Under the pieces are notes generated by a model, which did no database searches, had not been told where the DNA came from, and was given only the letters and a program-made list of their open reading frames with translations. Below, one piece after another: positions 56,853 to 64,000 of a stretch of 64,000 bases of DNA. A program made the translations under genes and the position numbers. The stretch is taken from positions 10,671,929 to 10,735,928 of the forward strand of contig CM068541.1 in NCBI GenBank assembly GCA_035048495.1. Direction: 5' to 3'. The stretch is from Euptelea pleiosperma. Taxonomy: Eukaryota; Streptophyta; Magnoliopsida; Ranunculales; Eupteleaceae. The stretch's first letter is position 1. Every line of letters begins with the position of its first letter.

Positions 56853-59239
56853 TGAAGATCAAGTTTTAATTTATTGCTAAACTTGAGTTCTTACATGACC
56901 TACTCCAAGCTCTTATATAGAGCATTACAAGAATTCAAAATAGAAAAGAAATCCAAAGCAAATCAAATCTAATCCTAAGATATTATCTTAACCTTGTGAT
57001 GAGATACACCAATAGTGATATGGTGTATCTCACACAATTTATTGTGATATATATTCTCTAACATTCCCCTTCAAACTCATGGGGATCGGAGATCAATGAT
57101 CATCTTGAATTTGTCAAAATTCAATGCCTTGAAGATTGAGTGTCGTTGAAGGATGCTATCACTATTTTAAGTTCCCTTGATAATTGAATCGCCTTGATCA
57201 AGCCTTGAATTCCTTGCTCACTAGCTAGTGAATGAAGATCGTTGCCAGCCAGAATAGTGATCCATGATGGTCATATGGGATCTTATCCCAATAAACTAGA
57301 CCGAAACTCATAGGATTTTAATCGATCTTGATAAAGGGCCTCATTGGGCCAAGATGAGTGTGGGCATCTGTGTGCCTCATAGGCTTGGACTCTAAGAGAC
57401 CTCAAGCAATAAAGTGAGTGGGTCTCTTCTGGACCGCACATGGAGACAGTGGGCCTCTCTTTGGGCCCGACTGATGAAGGGTGTGGGCCTCTTCTGGACC
57501 TCACACAAGCTTGGACTTTAAAAGTACACCAGCAAATTTCTTCCTCTATTTTTTTGGTTGGACCTTTTTTTTATCCTCACGGGCTTGGGCCTCTATTGGC
57601 CATAATCAATTGGCAAATGCTTGAGTCAAGTGGGCTTGGCTAGTGCCTCTGGGCATCTTCCCTAACGGACTTAGGCTTCTTTCTTTTTCATCGAACCAAC
57701 ACGGAAAGAGGGGTTTGGAGGGTTTTCGAATTCCATGAGGGAGACACGCGACTCACGGCGGCGGCCGAAGCGACAATGGCAATGACATCAACAACGAAGG
57801 CGATAGTATAGCGACAACTGGTTGCAGGTCCGTTGAGGGATTTTAAATGACAACTTGAAGTACAAGGGCATTTGGAAGCTACAACAGACCCTGTTTTATG
57901 ATTGGGGAGGACCGTTCGGCCGCCATGGGTGATGTTCGTTGAGGATGGAGATGGTGAAGAAAGACGACGTCGTGGAATTGTTGGCGGAGCATGGGAGATG
58001 TACAAGCCGCCCATGGTGGTGGGGTTGCTGAAACACTTTTTTTAGGGTTGGTACCAATAACAGAGATAGCAACATGATGAGTACCCTTAATCTATCAACT
58101 AACTACAGCAAGTATAAAGTAATTTCAGCCTCTATTCATCTCCTCGATAGTTACAATTTATAAGCTCATGCTACTAACAACCCTCCTAATAAGGAGGACC
58201 AAACTAATAGCTCTCCTAGAGATAGAGGCTGATTCAAATACTTCTCAAGAAAATAGGAACTACTAACAACTCCCCTAATAAGTAGGACCAAACTAAAACA
58301 GAGGAATACTCTATCCACTTAAGGGTAGGTGCTAACACGTGGCTAGGTGATGAAGGTTGTAACACAACATCTCTATTTGAAACAATCTCTCTAGAGCTCT
58401 CACTCCCAGATGCAAGGACAAGAACATTGGAGATCAGTTATTGTTTGGAAGGCAGAAGGGCTGCTGTAATGGCAGAGGCCATAGTAGAACTGTTGCTCAT
58501 TAATGGCGGAGAACTGAGAAGATCAGAAACAAGTAGAGTGGTATCTCTCTATTAAATGGGTGCACAACATCAACGTCACTAGATTCAACACGGGTTCAAT
58601 AGAGGGGTTTCTAAAACCCAATAAGAAGATGGTTACAACATCATGACAGTGACAGAACCTTGATTTGGAAATCGCGATAATGAAACCCCAATATCTCTTT
58701 CTTTTTTTCTTGCCCCCGGTGTGGGTGGTTGCCAAAGAAGATATTGCTGCCAATGAGGGATAGAGGTGCTGCTATTGTTGGATGAGGAGCAGCAGCGGTA
58801 ACGGCGCGCATAGATTGCGGCTGCGGAGATATCTGCTATAGTAGTAGTGCTGGACGATGATGGTGGAAAGATCAGCACTGCTAAGAAAAGAGAGGGTTTG
58901 TTGGGCCCTTAACGATGAGTGATCTAAAATTATCAGGCCTGACGGGCAGCAAAGGTGCCGCCTGTCGGAAGAACGATGGACCATGTGGAGATCAGAAGAG
59001 CATAGGTGGGATGACCCGCTCTGATACCATGAAGAAGTTTTAGTTTATTGCTAAACTTGAGTTCTTACGTAAGACCTATTACAAGTTCTTATATAGAGCA
59101 TTACAAGAATTCAAAACATGAAAGAAATCCTAAGCAAATCAAATCTAATCCTAAGATATTATCCTAATCTTGTGATGAGATACACCAATAGTGATATAGT
59201 GTATCTCACACAATTTATAATGATATATATTCTCTAACA
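56853..59239 (-). mobile_element. Small non-autonomous LTR retrotransposon, copy B
   Basis: LTRs at 56853-57063 (211 bp) and 59030-59239 (210 bp), target duplication GTTGT at 56848-56852 and 59240-59244, as in copy A. The primer-binding site is intact here (complement GCTCTGATACCA at 59018-59029). The 3' polypurine tract is the same. Within each copy the two LTRs differ more than copy A differs from copy B, so insertion predates the 22-kb duplication. Confidence 0.9.
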
Positions 59240-59686
59240 GTTGTAAGTTCTTTTTCGTTTTTGTTATCAACTAACAAGCCTGTCATACTTATTGTGATGA
59301 CTAGCATAATGTTGATGCTGCTGCTTCTATTAACAATGGTAACTGCTTTTGTTTTTTATTAAGAGAGAGAGAGAGAGAACCGTTTTGAGGAGTTAAGGGT
59401 ATTTTTGAAAAAAAGTAAAAGTAAATTGAATTTTTTTAATCTTTCATGTTGAAAATTGACCTTCCACGAACCAACAAAAATCAGAGAGAACTGAAAAGGT
59501 CAATCACACAGGCACAACAAATGGACGTGGTACGTCAGTGTACATACATCCATGGGTGAAAAGAGCTCTTTCACTATCTTTAAAGAATTAAGGTTATAAT
59601 AGTTTCCTCTCTCTCACTCTTTCAATGTACAAGAGAATCCCCAACACAGATTTACTCTATGACCCTATTTAGTATATGACCAACTT

Positions 59687-59985
59687 GGGTTGGGTGAATT
59701 AAAACCCATCCACTTGACCTTACAATTGGCAGATAGATCTGTGCAAGTACCTAGGGGAATAGTAAAAGATGTCTTAGTGCAAGTCGATAAATTCTAGGCC
59801 GACCATTTCTTGCGACTTCAAATGCTTTAATTAATTGTAGAAATGGTATCATGAAAATTTTCTTTGCCAATATATATGACAGTAGAATTAAACATCTTTA
59901 ATATATGTAAGAAAAGGAACAATGAGTAAGATCTACATGTATGGGGTGACTATGATAGTGAGCCTCGTGCAAAATGATTTTACTC
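59687..59985 (+). pseudogene. Ty3/gypsy protease-region fragment, copy B
   Basis: Better preserved than copy A: GLGELKPIHLTLQLADRSVQ then VPRGIVKDVLVQVDKF and a stop, then ATSNALINCRNGIMK and, one frame off, MTVELNIFNICKKRNNE. The protease active-site triplet (D-S/T-G) is upstream of what survives. Confidence 0.78.
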
Positions 59986-61407
59986 AATATAATTGTGTGT
60001 GGACCCCAAAAAGCATGTCTAGCTCATTTTGGATATTTAGATGTTAATGATGTTATTGAGGAAGTAAATGTCCTTCTAGACTCCACACCCATACTCGACA
60101 TACACTGAGAAGTGGAAGTTTCATTTTGAACAATATAATTACTAATTATTAGTGAGTCTTAACTACTTCCCGCTTCCATCAAAATACCAAAAAACTTGAC
60201 TTTAAACTCTTACTATCTAAAATCAAGTATAGCTATTTAAGTCGAGAAGAAACATTTTCTGTGGTGATCTCTTCACAATTGAATGGGAATCAGCCATAGG
60301 ATATGGCTATAGTTGACATCGATCAAGGAAATTAATTAGCCCTATGATTTGCATTCATATATAAGATACATCAAATGGGAGAATGTCAAACCTATCCGAG
60401 AGATGCAAACTCTGATAGTTAGTGGATGAGTCATACCCAAGTAGTTCCCAAAAAGTTAGGCATTTCCTAATTAAGGAGAATAGTAACTTAGTTCCAACTA
60501 GAAAAGCACTAGTTGGAGAGTCTATATTGAGCATATGAAATTGATGAATTCGGTCACCAGGACCATTTCCATTTGTCATTCGTTGACTAAATTCTACAGA
60601 GGCTAGCAAGACATAAATTTTACTATTTCCTAGATGGTTATTCTGGCTACAACCAAATAAAAACAGTCCTCGAAGATCAAGAGAAAACTACATTACTTGT
60701 CCATTTAGCATGCTTGCTTAGTATATTTTCTGCATGGTTGATGTGCTTCATTTGATGAAGTCTGAACAACTTGAAGTTAATACTAGTTCGTGTGATCCAG
60801 CACAGTTGGACAATTATTATCCAAACTGCGGCATGAGAGGGTACCACGTGTATGCTGCTGATGAGAACCGTCATTGCAAGTTTTGTTAGGTCTATATAAG
60901 AGCTAATTCATTCTTCTTTTTTTATTATCTCTAGAACAAAGCCAATCCATTAAGCTTCCTCTTTTTTACTTTACTTTCTCTAAAGATATTAATTTAAAAA
61001 CATTTAGGGGAATTGTTCGGACTCGGATTCCTAGCTCGTTATTAGTGAGATATACTATTATAGCCCTAATAAACTTAATAAAAACTAGATGCTTTTCATC
61101 AAATGACCTAATTTTTTTTTTACCAAACTGCCTCTTAGAAGAGAATGACTTTTAGATAACAGAAAAATAATTGACTTTTGTCTTTCTTTTTATTCCTTCT
61201 TTTTTAATTAAAACAATAGGTTGAGTTTTCTTTCTCTTTACATGAAAAAAGGAAAGGGAAAGAGAATGGGAAAGAGAAAGGGAGAGTAAAATGGAAAGAG
61301 ATCGACGTAATGGGGTTTGGCGTTACTGATATAATGGTCATTGAAATTTGTTTTGCTTCTCGAATAGTCAACATCAATATGCTGGCACCATACGGCGCTC
61401 TACCTCA

Positions 61408-64000
61408 ATGTAACATTCGTTGAATTTGAGACTTAGAAGTTGGAACATGGAACACCATTCACGTGTATATGGCTATTTTTCTCTACCTAGAAATACCAAT
61501 CCCGCCAAAATCTTAGCCAACCCATACATCATTGTTGAATGCCCAAAATCTAGCCATAAGATCCAAGAATGTGTCATCTATCATGGATTTAGTACATCTG
61601 CAATGTAAGATCATCCATACTCCCCATCTATGTGTGATGACTTGTTTTGGTGGCCAATCCATTTGATAGGATAAGGTTGCATCATATAAACGTGTCTATA
61701 GGATGGACACTTGGGAAAGTTGGTGAAAATATTAATGTTAGATTTGAATTAATTAAGAATCTACCCATTGACCTTGTGACACCCAGTTACCTAAAATACT
61801 TAGGATTCTATTTAAAGTTTGAACTAATACCTTAATTGGTGGTTGAGAACTTTAAGGAGATTTAATAGGCTGATTTGCTTGAAAGAATCTCTCCACAACC
61901 AACTTACCCTAACGTGGGTGCCTTTGTGGGAGAAATCACATGTAACCAAAATTATCTCCAAGAGATGAAAACGTGGGAGGTGGTTGACCCCACTAATGAA
62001 AGGGCCAGAATCGGGGGACAACCCTTTTTGAACTTGCCAACATAGAAGAAGAAGATGAATCAATGGCTGATTTTTGGTGAGGATCATCTCCTCACCATAT
62101 AGATCACCCCAACAAAAAATCAGTCCATTCTGAAATTTCTAACCCCATCAAATGCGGTTTTCAAGTTACATGGTAAAAATAGACGGTCCATAATTGTTCG
62201 ACTTCTAAAGCAGCCTACGAATATTGGAATATTGAATTTTTGTGAGGATGATCTCCTCACCATAGCGATCATCCTCACCAAAACTCAGCCATTGATTCAT
62301 TTTCTATGTGGGTACGCCAAATGGTTGTCAAAAATTATTGTAAAAATGGTGGTCCCCTGATCCCGACCCCTAATGAAAACCTAAAGCTACCCACTAATAG
62401 TTATAAAGAGATCTTTTAAGAGTTGAAAACAAATTACCAACGCAAAAAGGAGGTAAGTACACTATAATGATGATTATGTATGTTTTCCATGGATTAAGAT
62501 CATATGGCATAATTGGATGATTAGTTATTTAATATAATCTGGTTGGAATTAGCTTCTCATGATATAACTTGTACGGTTGATTTATAGCATTTTATATTAA
62601 GTGCAGGATTGGTCCCACTTGTTCTTTGATCGGGGATTGGTCCCATTGCGATCAGGGATTGATCTCATTTTTTTACCGGCAGAAGAGCTTGCTAAGCTAC
62701 TCCCAGTGGGAAGGAGAAGGATATAGGAAAAAAATTATATTTCATTCACTGGTTACTTCTTTGATTCTTTGCTCCATGTTATTGCATATTCATTGTTATT
62801 AATTTCAAAATGATGTCATCTATTGAAGATATGTAGTACTCGTTGAATTACTGGGCTTCTTTAAGCTCAAGGCTATTGCCGATGATTTTCAGATGAGTTT
62901 GAGGAGGAGCTCGACTGAGATCAAATACTTTGAGGATGACCCAAATTTTGAACTTATCGGAGGATCCGGGGTCGATCTTGGTGGATCCGACAACCAAGAA
63001 TGATTTGTGATATTATTTATATTAGATCTAATTGTTTTATTTGATGATTTAGTTGTAAGGGTCATTTTTGAACCCAAATAGATTGTTTGATGTCAGATTT
63101 CAGTTCTTTAAACTTTTGCAGAATTTTCTGTTTTGACCCCTTTGCAATGTTTCGAGCATATCTTTATTTGTAAACATGATTTTAAGGCGATTCCAAATCC
63201 TATTGATTGGAAACTTAAAGAACTATTTTAGAAAATATTTTTAAATTTTCTAATTATGTGTGTTGATCTGTGTGCTTCCCATAAGAAAGATGTACTAGTA
63301 TTGTTTTTCATAGACAGAACAATTGCCCTAACTTCAAGTTAAATTTAGACCTATTTTGGGAAATTTTAGGAAAAATGGAAAACATGAAACCCGTTGGTAT
63401 TTGAAAGACCTTTCTAGAAATATATGGTAGAAGTTGACATTCCATCGGAGCTGATCTCTAGGTCCGATTTACTGACAAGGTATCAAATCTGGTAGATTCC
63501 AAAAAATCTTGAATGATCAAAATTATTTACTTCTATTCGTTAATTTTTAAAATAGAACCCTATATTTTTTTATTACATCTAATTTAAGTACTTTTCGAGT
63601 CTATATCGATAGATACCTTGTTTAATTTGGAGTTAAATTGAAATTGTAAAAAATCATGTAAATCGTAATTAAATTAATCCGTTATTCTTTAATTTTAGGA
63701 TAGAACGAATACATGAAATATTTTTGTTAAAAATAGTAAATTATGTTTTCTGATAAACTTCCTTTACAAAAGTTGTTTATAACGATTGAAATGATTTAAA
63801 AAAAATTAAAATAAATATTTTAGCCAAATAATAATTTTAGTGAAAAACGGTGTATGAATCCCTTATTTTAATAAACTTAATCCTAGAAAATACCTAATGA
63901 CATTTTCGACAAAAGAGCCTTCACGAAAAATGTTGATATAATTGATTTAGAACATTTAAAATTGGGAATTACATTTCTAAGAAAATTATAAGTTTTACTT
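61408..64000 (+). mobile_element. Ty3/gypsy-like LTR sequence, copy B (runs out of the window)
   Basis: Parallel to 42286-45000 with scattered substitutions and a ~112-bp deletion near 62432 (corresponding to about 43318-43432 in A). The right end lies beyond the window. Confidence 0.5.

Larger units (their letters stand above)
49228..64000. repeat. 22-kb tandem duplication, copy B (continues past the window)
   Basis: Parallel to 27191-45000. Missing relative to A: about 28655-29294 (640 bp), 33116-33425, 33831-34367, about 41 bp near 34650 plus the Helitron at 34704-36015, 41695-41786 and about 43318-43432. It carries intact CLE loci 9 and 10. Confidence 0.95.

Overview
This window is nuclear DNA from a flowering plant; I cannot name the species. 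The evidence is plant CLE peptide-hormone genes with TATA boxes, a broken pentatricopeptide-repeat (PPR) gene, plant-type Helitrons, MITEs, LTR, LINE and SINE elements, and a nuclear copy of plastid DNA (trnA-UGC/rrn23 spacer joined to ycf1). Genes are sparse; most of the window is repeats.

The main theme is a cluster of small secreted CLE prepropeptide genes. I count ten loci in about 47 kb. Six look intact: 9325-9582 (+), 12710-12943 (+), 17118-17399 (-), 31809-32054 (+), 53210-53455 (+) and 56235-56513 (+). Four are broken: a relic near 15.9 kb, a relic near 20.2 kb, a frameshifted copy at 22921-23147 (-) and a nonsense-mutated copy at 37057-37335 (+). Two subfamilies are mixed. One has MASxRF-type signal peptides, an R[Q/L]SPGGPDPQHH box and usually a 14-15 residue tail. 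The other resembles Arabidopsis CLE5/CLE6 (RVSPGGPDPQHH box).

Layout: 0-2.4 kb holds abutting Helitron-like elements. 4.4-7.2 kb holds LTR sequences of two Ty3/gypsy-like families. 8-13 kb holds two CLE genes and two MITEs with clear target-site duplications. 14-15.5 kb is a decayed LINE. 15.9-24.4 kb is an old direct duplication, each copy with a CLE relic and a minus-strand CLE gene; the second copy gained a Helitron and a hAT-type MITE. 25-25.7 kb is chimeric plastid DNA abutting a FAR1/MULE-type fragment.

From 27191 to the end, the window is a direct tandem duplication with a 22,037-bp unit: copy A 27191-49227, copy B from 49228 past the window end. Each copy carries a PPR pseudogene, a CLE5/6-type gene, a MASxRF-type CLE gene, a small LTR retroelement with a perfect target-site duplication, a gypsy protease fragment and a long LTR-like stretch. 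Copy A ends in a local tandem array (about 1.16-kb units, with a SINE), and the duplication junction lies inside the last SINE. Copy B has several deletions, some with short filler DNA; copy A has a private Helitron and the CLE stop codon. The picture is a peptide-hormone cluster growing by repeated segmental duplication while transposons and imperfect break repair diversify and break individual copies.
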